A stretch of 64,000 nt of DNA from Paenilisteria rustica (GTDB taxonomy: Bacteria > Bacillota > Bacilli > Lactobacillales > Listeriaceae): positions 186,001 through 250,000 of the forward strand of contig NZ_JABJVM010000002.1 in NCBI RefSeq assembly GCF_013820765.1. Reading direction: 5' to 3'. Below, piece by piece: positions 23,427-32,139 of the stretch. The notes beneath the pieces are model-generated. The model was given only the letters and a program-made list of their open reading frames with translations, had not been told where the DNA came from and did not search any database. Each line of letters begins with the position of its first letter. The first letter of the stretch is position 1. The position numbers and the translations under genes were made by a program.

Positions 23427-26400
23427 ATGAAAATAAATCAATTAATTGCGAACAATATTAATCATCTGGATACTGTATTACCACCAGATAAATCACTGGG
23501 GATCGCTGGCTTGTCTGGATCAGGGAAAACAACTTTCTGCCAAACGATTGGTGAGGAATCCAAGAAGCGTCTCGTTTCATTGCTACCGAAAGCAGAATAT
23601 CAATATTTATTTCCTGAGATTATGGATACGAATTTCAGCGCAATCAAAATGGAAGAAATGCCGCTTGTTCTGTTTCTTGGGAAGTCTTCTATTTCCTCGA
23701 ATCCGCGCTCAACAATTGGGACGCATACCGGTGTTTTTAAGGAAATTCGTGTGACAATGGCAGAAAAATTCGACTTATCGCCAGAACTATTTTCGTTTAA
23801 TAATGTGCTAGGTTGGTGTACGGGATGTAAAGGGCGCGGTAGTAATAGTAACGTGACGTGTAAAAAATGTGATGGTAAGCGGTTTAATCCCGAAGTTGAG
23901 ACATATAAAATCGAGTTATTAGGCAAAGAACATAGTATTTCTGAGGTTAATAATTTGAGCATGGAAACACTACTCTCGCTTAAAGACGAATTAAACCTTA
24001 GCGAAGGCAAACAGCATATCTTGCAAAATATTATCAATATGAATATCGGCTACTTAACGCTGAATCGTATCATGGGAACTCTCTCAGGTGGTGAATTAAC
24101 GCGACTTTATCTGGCGGAATTCATGGCAACGAGTGAAAATACCGTGATTATTATCGATGAAATATCGGTCGGTCTCGATCACCAAACCTTATTAAAGATT
24201 CTAGAACAAATTAAACAACTAGGCTACAAAAATCAGATTTGGTTGATTGATCACTCAGATACCGTACTCGACGCAACCGATGAGCAGCTATTTTTCGGTC
24301 CAGGTAGTGGAAAATATGGTGGTAAAATTGTAGAAGAGTCGCCGCGACCAGCTCCAGTTCTTGTTGGGACGAATCAAGAAGCGCCAGCGGAATACTATCA
24401 ATTTAAGGATTTACACTGTCGTAATATTCAAATGGCAGAAATCCAAATCCCGAAAAACAGACTTGTCACTTTTACGGGAGAATCAGGATGCGGAAAATCG
24501 ACGCTTGTAAACGAATGTATCGCAAAAGATTTTCTGAAACGCTATCCGAAAGATAAACTAGTTATGGTTGGCCAAAACCGCAATCAATCGATCACGAGTC
24601 GTTCGACTGTCGCGACATTCCTTGATATCAAGAAAAAACTGACGAAATATAGCGATGACATTGACGCTATTTTTGAACGTTCGATTGAAGATATTATTGA
24701 GGAGTTACCGAAGCAAGATCTTGCGCACAAACGCTTGAGTTTATTAATAAAATTAGGACTTGGCTATTTGACGTTAGAAAGAAAAACGCAGACGCTTTCC
24801 ACAGGGGAATTTCAATGTGTGCATCTCGTTTCGGAACTTTTTTCAGGGGCTAAAAATCCGCATACGTTATTCATTTTTGATGAACCATCCAAAGGTTTGT
24901 CGCAAAATATTTTAAATCAGTTTATTGATAGTATCCGCGTCATTTTAGAAGATGATTCTGTTTCTATGGTGATGATTGAACATAATGATTACATGCTGGA
25001 AGCTTCGGATTTCATAGTTGATTTCGGCAAACGGCAAACCGCACCAGTCGAAAAATTGGATATCGTAACGAATGAGGATTTCTACCGTCAAAAAAGCGGA
25101 GAAGTGAGCGTAAAGCCAGCGCCGATTTCTTCTACGCTCAAGTCGCAAACTGGTGTTCATTATTTAGAAGAGAATCATATTGACTACTTCAAAAACGCAG
25201 AAAATGTCTATAAAGGTGGTATTTTGAAGAGCTTGTCATCTATGGCTCGCTTGATTTATGGCGAATTCGAATCAGAGAAAATTGCGCCAGTTGTTGCGAT
25301 AGATTTGGAACGACATTTGTACAGTCAATATAGTTTTCTTTTTGAAATGGGTGGACTTATTAATCATATCGTGGCGTCCCATCCTACGAATAAAGATACG
25401 AGAAGTTTCGATTTTTATTCAGCAGATAATCATTGCCCGTATTGTTCAGGCCGTCGCGTGATTGAAGAATTTGATTTCGACGTGGTGATTCAGGACAAAG
25501 ATGCGCCATTCTGGGAAGGTATGCTGCACCCAGAGGTTATGAAAGTATTAGAGTTTTTCCAATTCCAGAAAATCGAGTTTTTGTTTGAGGAAATTAAGAA
25601 TGAGCTGGGTCAGGATTTGAGTAAACCTTATAGCAAGCTGACCGAAGCTGAAAAACATACATTCTTATACGGTTATTGGGAGAAATCGTTCTATGATAAA
25701 GCGGGCAAAGCAACGAGAACTTGGCAAGGTTTTAACCAAATTATCGGTCGCTATATCGTTATTTCCAAATCGATTATTAAAGAACAAATGAAGGAAACTA
25801 GAAAAGCGGTGACATGTCCGATTTGCGAGGGTAGCGTTCTTGGTCACCACAAAAAATTAACATTTGGCGAAACAGATATTCGTGAGCTAATTCAACAACC
25901 TGTAAACCAAGTGATAGCAACAGTAGGCGAGTTACCAGAGCTCTTGAAAATCAAAGAAATTGTTGGTGGAGAAATGCCGCTTACAGAAGATGTATCCTTA
26001 CTTCCAAGAGTAAAGCAAGTCCCTCTAAAAATGCTAGAACTAGAGCAAGCAAGCTTTGTCGGTTATGAAATGGTGTTGCAAAATGCTGTTCCATTCTGGG
26101 ATCAAATCGAAGCCAATATCACGGCAATCAGTCATAAAAACCAAGTCACGATTTGTGATTTCCCGAATATCAAAGAGACAAGGGAAACCATCATTGATGC
26201 CTATTTTGTCAATGGGAAATACAAAAAGCTGACATACGTATACGAAGCATTTGGCTATAAAAAAATCGTCACGCAAATCAATAAAGTGAAGAAAGCCCAG
26301 CCGTGCCCGTTCTGCAAAGGTAAGAAAGTAATCTCAGAAGATGGTCTGCATGATGGCGTTCAAAAATTATCGATACCATGCGTGACATGTTCTGCAACGG

Positions 26401-26597
26401 GAATTAACGAGGATGGCTTGAAGGAAACGGTGGAAGATATTGCGGTCGGCACTTGGTTGACGGGGAAAGTAAGCGATGTGGTCGCGGAAAGTTCGTTAAC
26501 AGAAGAAGTAGCTGATATTCTCATTTTCAATCGTATCCGTGAGTTGAATAAACAAGAAATGATGGCAGTTTATGCATGCTTAGAACAAAATAACTAA
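23427..26597 (+). CDS. Large UvrA-like ABC ATPase with Cys-pair-rich C-terminal half
   Basis: A 1056-residue protein. Residues 1-560 resemble a compact UvrA: Walker A GLSGSGKTT (about 28), a zinc-finger-like CTGCKGRG...CKKCDGKRF (131-148), LSGGELTRLYLAEF (218), IIIDEIS (240), then a second cassette with GESGCGKST (349), LSTGEFQCVHLVSEL (456) and FIFDEPSKGLS (480). The second cassette lacks a zinc insertion. Residues 560-1056 are not UvrA-like and carry more Cys pairs: CPYC (about 670), CPIC (796) and CPFC with CVTC (959 and 986). The ribosome site is GGGGAAG. It is monocistronic and ends at a strong terminator. Canonical UvrA is near 950 residues with a different layout. A DNA-binding, drug- or damage-protection role is possible but unproven. 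Confidence 0.85.
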   Translation: MKINQLIANNINHLDTVLPPDKSLGIAGLSGSGKTTFCQTIGEESKKRLVSLLPKAEYQYLFPEIMDTNFSAIKMEEMPLVLFLGKSSISSNPRSTIGTHTGVFKEIRVTMAEKFDLSPELFSFNNVLGWCTGCKGRGSNSNVTCKKCDGKRFNPEVETYKIELLGKEHSISEVNNLSMETLLSLKDELNLSEGKQHILQNIINMNIGYLTLNRIMGTLSGGELTRLYLAEFMATSENTVIIIDEISVGLDHQTLLKILEQIKQLGYKNQIWLIDHSDTVLDATDEQLFFGPGSGKYGGKIVEESPRPAPVLVGTNQEAPAEYYQFKDLHCRNIQMAEIQIPKNRLVTFTGESGCGKSTLVNECIAKDFLKRYPKDKLVMVGQNRNQSITSRSTVATFLDIKKKLTKYSDDIDAIFERSIEDIIEELPKQDLAHKRLSLLIKLGLGYLTLERKTQTLSTGEFQCVHLVSELFSGAKNPHTLFIFDEPSKGLSQNILNQFIDSIRVILEDDSVSMVMIEHNDYMLEASDFIVDFGKRQTAPVEKLDIVTNEDFYRQKSGEVSVKPAPISSTLKSQTGVHYLEENHIDYFKNAENVYKGGILKSLSSMARLIYGEFESEKIAPVVAIDLERHLYSQYSFLFEMGGLINHIVASHPTNKDTRSFDFYSADNHCPYCSGRRVIEEFDFDVVIQDKDAPFWEGMLHPEVMKVLEFFQFQKIEFLFEEIKNELGQDLSKPYSKLTEAEKHTFLYGYWEKSFYDKAGKATRTWQGFNQIIGRYIVISKSIIKEQMKETRKAVTCPICEGSVLGHHKKLTFGETDIRELIQQPVNQVIATVGELPELLKIKEIVGGEMPLTEDVSLLPRVKQVPLKMLELEQASFVGYEMVLQNAVPFWDQIEANITAISHKNQVTICDFPNIKETRETIIDAYFVNGKYKKLTYVYEAFGYKKIVTQINKVKKAQPCPFCKGKKVISEDGLHDGVQKLSIPCVTCSATGINEDGLKETVEDIAVGTWLTGKVSDVVAESSLTEEVADILIFNRIRELNKQEMMAVYACLEQNN

Positions 26598-26606
26598 TAC
26601 AACCAA

Positions 26607-26660
26607 AAAGCCCAGTGTCTCCGAATTCCAACGGGTAGACACTGGGCTTTGATTCTTTTT
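26607..26660. terminator. Bidirectional terminator after the UvrA-like gene
   Basis: AAAGCCCAGTGTCT (26607-26620) and AGACACTGGGCTTT (26637-26650) are perfect arms. GATTCTTTTT follows on the plus strand, TTTTTGG on the minus strand. It also serves the convergent small membrane gene, whose last codons start at 26659. Confidence 0.92.
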
Positions 26661-26946
26661 AAAATAAGGTGATAAAGTAGACGATGATATAAATAACGCC
26701 GATAATAGCCGGGATAATCGAAGCCATCATCAGGAAAATTTGATACATCGGTTTGCGCTTCATCTGCATTCCTTTAATGCTCAAATAAAACCCTAGACAA
26801 CCAGAAGCTCCCATTAGAATCGCGACAATAAATAATAAACTCTCTGGCCATTTGACATTATACATAAGATACAAACAAATATAACCGAATAAAATAAGTA
26901 AAATATTAATATCAACGAGCGCTTTCCATTTCTCATTTTTAGGCAT
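26659..26946 (-). CDS. Small three-helix membrane protein
   Basis: A 95-residue protein with three hydrophobic helices: residues 11-29, 35-56 and 70-92. Between them is a short basic loop (KGMQMKRKPMY). No enzyme motif is present. AAGGAG lies about ten bases before the ATG. It is a single gene between two convergent or divergent neighbours. I do not recognise the family; membrane location is the only firm statement. Confidence 0.7.
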   Translation of the reverse strand: MPKNEKWKALVDINILLILFGYICLYLMYNVKWPESLLFIVAILMGASGCLGFYLSIKGMQMKRKPMYQIFLMMASIIPAIIGVIYIIVYFITLF

Positions 26947-27101
26947 GCGTGTTCCAACTCCTTACACAAGCAAGTATAGCTAAAATCGCGCGGGTATGCA
27001 AGTCGTGACGCGTAATGACTCTTTATTAAAAAGCTTTTCTATGCTACGATGGAAGGGCTCAGATTCATTTATACGAGTAAAAAAAGTTGGGGGTTTCAAG
27101 G

Positions 27102-28559
27102 ATGTTATTTAGTTTACGAAAAAATGAGTGGTTTGGTAACATACGAGGGGACATTTTATCTGGCATAGTCGTTGCTTTTGCGCTCATTCCTGAAGCCATC
27201 GCTTTCTCTATTATTGCAGGTGTGGATCCAATGGTAGGTCTCTATGCCTCCTTTACAATGGCTGTTGTTATCGCATTTATCGGCGGACGACCTGCCATGA
27301 TTTCAGCAGCTACTGGGGCCATGGCGCTTTTAGTAGTCGATTTGGTAAAGGATCATGGTTTGCAGTATTTATTAGCTGCTACTATTTTGACGGGGATTAT
27401 CCAGTTGCTGTTTGGCTATCTAGGCGTCGCCAAACTTATGCGCTTTATTCCTCGCTCCGTGATGATTGGGTTCGTGAACGCGCTCGCTATTTTAATTTTT
27501 ATGGCGCAGTTAAAACAGTTGCAAGCGGCTAACTGGGTGATGTATGCCATGGTTGGTGTGTCTTTGCTTATATTGTACGGCTTGCCTAAATTTTTCAAAG
27601 CGATTCCAGCAGCACTTATTGCGATTATTGCCATGACATTCGTTAGTGTCATATTCCACTTGGATGTAAAAACTGTTGGGGATATGGGCGCACTTTCTAG
27701 TTCATTGCCTGTTTTTTTGTTTCCATCGATTCCATTTACGCTTGAAACGTTTGGGATTATCTTGCCGACAGCCATTGGACTTAGCGTCGTTGGTTTATTA
27801 GAATCGCTCTTAACAGCCACAATCATAGATGACATGACCGAGACAGAAAGCAATAAAACGAGAGAGGCGAAAGGTCAAGGAATCGCGAATATTGTTACTG
27901 GTTTTTTTGGCGGTATGCCCGGATGTGCCATGATTGGTCAGTCGATGATTAACGTGAGTTCTGGTGGTCGCAAACGATTGTCTACTTTTACGGCAGGCGT
28001 ATTTTTAATGTTTCTCATTCTAGTTCTAGGTAATTGGGTTGTTCAAATTCCCATGGCTGTGCTCATTGCCGTCATGATTACCGTTTGTATCGGCACGTTC
28101 GATTGGCACAGCTTTGAATATATCAAAAAAGGACATTACACGGATACGGCGGTTATGATTATCACAGTGCTGACAGTCGTATTCACACATAATTTAGCGA
28201 TAGGCGTCATTACCGGCGTGGTTCTTAGCGCAGTCTTATTTATGGTCAAAATTTCAAAAGTGAAAGTGGACATTATTCCAAAAGAAGATGACAAGGTTGT
28301 GTACCGAGTGAAGGGTCAACTTTTCTTCGCTTCTGTTGATAATTTCGTCAATGCTCTTTCTATAAAGACTGAGAATAAGCGCGTGTTATTGGATTTAAGT
28401 GAGCTTCATATATGGGATGACTCAGGTGTTGAGGCTATTTATAAAGTAATCATGCAATTTGAAAACGATGGTAGCACAGTAAGAATGGTCGGTTTAGACA
28501 AGGAAAGCCGGCGAATGATGCGCCAATTAAGAACGTATCTAAAAAATAGTTCCCGTTAA
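27102..28559 (+). CDS. SulP family anion transporter with STAS domain
   Basis: A 485-residue membrane protein of the SulP (SLC26-like) family. It has about 10-12 helices, starting with the family signature [39 protein letters not shown], and a C-terminal STAS domain from about residue 390 ([39 protein letters not shown]). Family members carry sulfate, bicarbonate or other anions; the substrate here is unknown. The start is ATG 27102, eight bases behind GGGGG. A universal stress protein gene follows 18 bases later, a pairing seen with bicarbonate-type SulP genes in other bacteria. Confidence 0.92.
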   Translation: MLFSLRKNEWFGNIRGDILSGIVVAFALIPEAIAFSIIAGVDPMVGLYASFTMAVVIAFIGGRPAMISAATGAMALLVVDLVKDHGLQYLLAATILTGIIQLLFGYLGVAKLMRFIPRSVMIGFVNALAILIFMAQLKQLQAANWVMYAMVGVSLLILYGLPKFFKAIPAALIAIIAMTFVSVIFHLDVKTVGDMGALSSSLPVFLFPSIPFTLETFGIILPTAIGLSVVGLLESLLTATIIDDMTETESNKTREAKGQGIANIVTGFFGGMPGCAMIGQSMINVSSGGRKRLSTFTAGVFLMFLILVLGNWVVQIPMAVLIAVMITVCIGTFDWHSFEYIKKGHYTDTAVMIITVLTVVFTHNLAIGVITGVVLSAVLFMVKISKVKVDIIPKEDDKVVYRVKGQLFFASVDNFVNALSIKTENKRVLLDLSELHIWDDSGVEAIYKVIMQFENDGSTVRMVGLDKESRRMMRQLRTYLKNSSR

Positions 28560-28577
28560 GGGGGAGGAGAGAGTCGG

Positions 28578-28997
28578 ATGAAAAATATTTTACTTGCTGC
28601 CGATGGTTCCGTGCATGCGGTGAATGCAACGGAGGAAATAGTTAAACTTAGTAAAGGATTTCCTGATGTACACGTGACGGTCATAAGTGTCATCGATTCT
28701 AGTGAGTCTAAATCAGCGGCTCTAGACTTGAAATCTAATAAGGATTTACTACACATGAGACGATTGAAAAAAATGGAGGACACACTAAATAAGTTAGAGA
28801 AGGCTAAAATCGAGTACCAAGTCGAGTTGTTACACGGAGATCCCGGACCAAGTATCATAAAATATGCGTCCGAGCACGAAATCGATTTACTCGTTTTAGG
28901 TAGTCGCGGCTTAAACTCCTTACAAGAAATGGTGATGGGAAGCGTCAGTCACAAAATAGTGAAGCAGGTAGCATGCCCAGTTTTAGTTGTTAAATAG
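28578..28997 (+). CDS. Universal stress protein (UspA family)
   Basis: A 139-residue UspA-fold protein. The N-terminus is NILLAADGSVHAVNATEEIV and the ATP-binding pattern near the C-terminus is GSRGLNSLQEMVMGSVSHKIVKQVACPVLVVK, matching the G-2x-G-9x-G(S/T) motif of ATP-binding Usps. GGAGGAGAGAG precedes the ATG. It is co-transcribed with the SulP transporter and may modulate it; that partnership is inference from position. Confidence 0.93.
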   Translation: MKNILLAADGSVHAVNATEEIVKLSKGFPDVHVTVISVIDSSESKSAALDLKSNKDLLHMRRLKKMEDTLNKLEKAKIEYQVELLHGDPGPSIIKYASEHEIDLLVLGSRGLNSLQEMVMGSVSHKIVKQVACPVLVVK

Positions 28998-29058
28998 AAA
29001 ATGTTTCCGGATGACAATAATATAATTATGTAAACAAGGAAGCTTTAAAAACTTTTCC

Positions 29059-29087
29059 CTGACATTTGAGCCATTTTCATTTATAAT
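29059..29087 (+). promoter_or_regulatory. SigA promoter of the 29127 gene and murB
   Basis: CTGACA, 17 bases, TATAAT, about 40 bases before the start codon. Confidence 0.7.
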
Positions 29088-29126
29088 AGAAGATAGAAAC
29101 AGAATTGCTGATTGAAGGTGATATGG

Positions 29127-29966
29127 ATGGTAAATAAGAATCCCAAAGTATATAAAAAAATGTTAGAGAACAATCATACACTGCCGTATAAAGTTCGCGT
29201 AGATGGGCAATTTTTCGAAGTGATTGTTTATTCGATGCTCGGAAAAATCGCGGGTGTTATTGTTGCTGATCCTAATGGCCTGACAGTAGACCGTGAAACA
29301 GCGGAAAAAGTGATTATTGAGGTTCAGAAATATAGTTTTTACTTTGATTACTTGAAAAAACGAGCGCAGTTAGTCAAAGAACGTGATAGCATTACTGCCG
29401 AGCGAATTGAAGGTGTTCAGCGCATTTTGAATGAAAAAGGGTTGTTTGGTCAGAAACTGCAGTCCGAGATGGATGAGCTGAATTTAGCACTGGAAGTTTA
29501 CAAACAGCAGCAACGCAAATTAGATATTTACCAAGAAGACATTACGCTTTTGAATGAAAAAGTGGAGTCGCAACAGGAAATTTATGAAGAAGACTGGAAT
29601 AATGCGGAGGACTTGTCGTTAGCATATGCCATGGCCGCGTATGGACAAAGTCTCTATTTAGAGAAAACACGCGATACCCGTAAGAAAATGCTGAAATGGA
29701 CGCAAATGCACGGGAAAATGTTACCACCTGAACAACGTCGTGCGCTGTCGAAACTAGCATTTGTTCTAAGCGAAGCCCAAGCGGGTCATATTTTTGATCA
29801 AATTATTTCACTGATACCGATGCTTGAGAATGGTTTGAATTTAAATCGAAATCAAGCAATTCCGGCGCGTGTGAAGGATTATGGTAAGGCATATGAGGCG
29901 TATTGTCGTGTGTATGAACCACCGATGGACACAATCGGCTCTTTGATTCGAAATAAGAAAGCCTAA
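29127..29966 (+). CDS. Hypothetical protein with central coiled coil, upstream of murB
   Basis: A 279-residue soluble protein. The first 80 residues have a small beta-rich start (LPYKVRVDGQFFEVIVYSMLGKIAGVIVADPNG). A charged helical part (residues about 85-165: ...KKRAQLVKERDSITAERIEGV..., EMDELNLALEVYKQQQRKLDIYQEDITLL) looks like a coiled coil, and a helical C-terminal part follows. No signal peptide or membrane segment. The start is ATG 29127 with AAGGTG upstream; the TTG 15 bases earlier is less good. It is 25 bases upstream of murB and probably shares its transcript. I do not recognise the family. Confidence 0.75.
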   Translation: MVNKNPKVYKKMLENNHTLPYKVRVDGQFFEVIVYSMLGKIAGVIVADPNGLTVDRETAEKVIIEVQKYSFYFDYLKKRAQLVKERDSITAERIEGVQRILNEKGLFGQKLQSEMDELNLALEVYKQQQRKLDIYQEDITLLNEKVESQQEIYEEDWNNAEDLSLAYAMAAYGQSLYLEKTRDTRKKMLKWTQMHGKMLPPEQRRALSKLAFVLSEAQAGHIFDQIISLIPMLENGLNLNRNQAIPARVKDYGKAYEAYCRVYEPPMDTIGSLIRNKKA

Positions 29967-29991
29967 GAATGGCGGTAGAAAGGTAAGGCGT

Positions 29992-30906
29992 ATGTATACA
30001 ACTCAAACGATGGAACAATTAAAACAAGCAATTCCGACACTTATTATAAAAACAGAAGAAGATTTAGCGGCGTACACATTTACAAAAACTGGCGGGAAAG
30101 CCGATCTGTTTGTCATGCCTACGAGTCACGATTTAGCGGCAAAGACAATTGCCTTTGCTCATACGAATCGGATCCCGTTAACCATACTCGGAAATGGCTC
30201 GAACTTGATTATTAAAGATGGCGGTATTCGTGGTATTGTGATGTATTTAGATGCCTTACATGCAATCAAGCGAGAAGGTACACGTATTGTTGCTGGTTGT
30301 GGCGCTAAGATTATCGATGTGTCCAGGTTTGCGCTAGAGGAATCTCTCAGCGGTTTAGAGTTCGCATGCGGTATCCCTGGTTCTGTCGGGGGTGCGCTGT
30401 ACATGAACGCAGGTGCATACGGCGGCGAAATATCCGACGTCCTAATCGAAGCAACTGTACTAACAGCGACCGGTGAACTCTTGCATCTGCAAAAAGATCA
30501 ACTAGAAGCCAGATATCGCAAAAGCTCCATCGCGGACAAGCATTATATTGTGCTAGAAGCCGTCTTTGAACTGGAACTCGCCGATAAAGAAAAAATCCGT
30601 CTAAAAATGGACGAACTAACAGAAATGCGCGAATCAAAACAACCACTAGAATATCCGTCATGCGGTAGTGTTTTCAAACGGCCACCTGACCATTTTGCTG
30701 GGAAATTGATTCAAGAAGCTGGGCTGCAAGGATACCAAATCGGTGGTGCGCAAGTATCAACAAAGCATGCCGGTTTTATCGTTAATATTGACCAAGCAAC
30801 AGCGACGGACTATATGGAATTAATCGAACACGTTCAGAAAACAGTTTTTGAACAATCCGGTATTTTACTGGAAACAGAAGTGAAAATTATCGGAGAAGAT
30901 AAGTAA
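29992..30906 (+). CDS. murB: UDP-N-acetylenolpyruvoylglucosamine reductase
   Basis: A 304-residue FAD enzyme that reduces enolpyruvyl-UDP-GlcNAc to UDP-MurNAc in cytoplasmic peptidoglycan precursor synthesis. It shows TKTGGKADLFVMP, LTILGNGSNLIIKDGGIRG (FAD binding), SGLEFACGIPGSVGGALYMNAGAYGGE, and PSCGSVFKRPP with the catalytic Ser, of the shorter type II class. It ends ...LETEVKIIGEDK as in L. monocytogenes MurB. AAGGTAAGG precedes the ATG; a second in-frame ATG four codons on is possible. A strong terminator follows. Confidence 0.97.
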   Translation: MYTTQTMEQLKQAIPTLIIKTEEDLAAYTFTKTGGKADLFVMPTSHDLAAKTIAFAHTNRIPLTILGNGSNLIIKDGGIRGIVMYLDALHAIKREGTRIVAGCGAKIIDVSRFALEESLSGLEFACGIPGSVGGALYMNAGAYGGEISDVLIEATVLTATGELLHLQKDQLEARYRKSSIADKHYIVLEAVFELELADKEKIRLKMDELTEMRESKQPLEYPSCGSVFKRPPDHFAGKLIQEAGLQGYQIGGAQVSTKHAGFIVNIDQATATDYMELIEHVQKTVFEQSGILLETEVKIIGEDK

Positions 30907-30911
30907 TATAG

Positions 30912-30957
30912 AAATCTTTCTAGTCTGTGAGAATTTGCAGGCTAGAAAGATTTTTTT
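30912..30957 (+). terminator. murB terminator
   Basis: AAATCTTTCTAG pairs with CTAGAAAGATTT and TTTT follows; additional inner pairs TCTG/GCAG extend the stem. Confidence 0.92.
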
Positions 30958-31035
30958 ATTTTCAGGTTAAGGTATGCATGGCAACGCTTTTTTTGATACA
31001 ATAGAGGGAGTCAGAAACTAGAGGAGGATGTCATT

Positions 31036-32076
31036 TTGGACGCTTGGACCAAATTATTTTACAATCGCAGTTTTCGGCGTGTGCTTGTATTTCTTTTAAT
31101 CGCCGTTATTCTGTATTTACTTAGAAGCATGATTGATATTATCTTGCTGACGTTCATTTTCTCTTTCCTCATTAATCGCTTGGAGAATTTTATTTTAAAG
31201 CGTATTTCCATTTATCGAAAAATTATCGTGATTATTCTGTATGCGTTTATCGCGCTGGGTATTACGTTATTGATAGTGAAATATATTCCAATGTTAATCG
31301 AGCAAATGGATCAACTTATCCGTTCCATCAACCATTTCTATACGAAGCCAAGCAATAATGAGACGGTGAATTACATCATGTCTCTCGCGAAAGAGTTCGA
31401 AATAACGAAATACGCGAATGATGGCATTCAGTTCTTATTCACCTACTTAGCTAATATTGGTGTGGTCGCGATGAACACGTTCATTGCCTTGATTCTAAGT
31501 CTGTTCTTCTCACTTGGAAAAGAGCAACTTATTCTATTCACCAGCAAGTTTGGCCAAAGTAAGGTCGCATTCATTTATGACGAAGTGAAGTATTTCGGTA
31601 GTAAATTTAATGAGACATTCGGTAAAGTTATTGAAGCACAGTTCATGATTGCCTTAGTCAACTGCGTTCTCACAACGATCGCGCTTTGGATTATGGGTTT
31701 CCCGCAATTGTTCTCACTCGCTATTATGGTTTTTCTGCTAGGTTTAATTCCGGTAGCCGGGGTTATTATTTCGATGATCCCTTTAACGATTATCGCATAC
31801 ACTATAGGTGGCGTGAACTACGTCCTGATTATTTTGGTGCTCGTTGTGGTAATTCATGCGCTAGAATCATACGTTTTGAACCCGAAATTAATGTCCGCTA
31901 AAACAGATTTGCCAGTTTTCTACACGTTCATCGTCTTGATTTTCTCCGAGCATTTCTTCGGCATTTGGGGATTAATCGTTGGGATACCAGTCTTTATGTT
32001 CTTCCTAGACGTGTTGGGTGTTATTAACAAAGACGAGGTGCTCGTTCATCCAGATCACAAAACAACAGATAAGTAA
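31036..32076 (+). CDS. AI-2E family transporter (PerM-like)
   Basis: A 346-residue membrane protein with about eight helices of the AI-2E/PerM family. The pattern VFLLGLIPVAGVIISMIPLTIIAYTIGG and the following VIHALESYVLNPKLMSAKTDLPVF are the family's conserved C-terminal block. The start is TTG, eight bases behind GAGGAGG. Members are linked to autoinducer-2 export or Na+/H+ antiport, so the substrate is not fixed. It has its own terminator. Confidence 0.9.
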   Translation: MDAWTKLFYNRSFRRVLVFLLIAVILYLLRSMIDIILLTFIFSFLINRLENFILKRISIYRKIIVIILYAFIALGITLLIVKYIPMLIEQMDQLIRSINHFYTKPSNNETVNYIMSLAKEFEITKYANDGIQFLFTYLANIGVVAMNTFIALILSLFFSLGKEQLILFTSKFGQSKVAFIYDEVKYFGSKFNETFGKVIEAQFMIALVNCVLTTIALWIMGFPQLFSLAIMVFLLGLIPVAGVIISMIPLTIIAYTIGGVNYVLIILVLVVVIHALESYVLNPKLMSAKTDLPVFYTFIVLIFSEHFFGIWGLIVGIPVFMFFLDVLGVINKDEVLVHPDHKTTDK

Positions 32077-32081
32077 GCTAG

Positions 32082-32118
32082 AACTGAGAAAGTTGATCAT
32101 GCAATTTTCTCAGTTTTT
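32082..32118 (+). terminator. Terminator after the AI-2E family gene
   Basis: AACTGAGAAA, 14-base loop, TTTCTCAGTT, then TTT. Confidence 0.9.
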
Positions 32119-32139
32119 CTAATGGGAGGACATAAAAAG

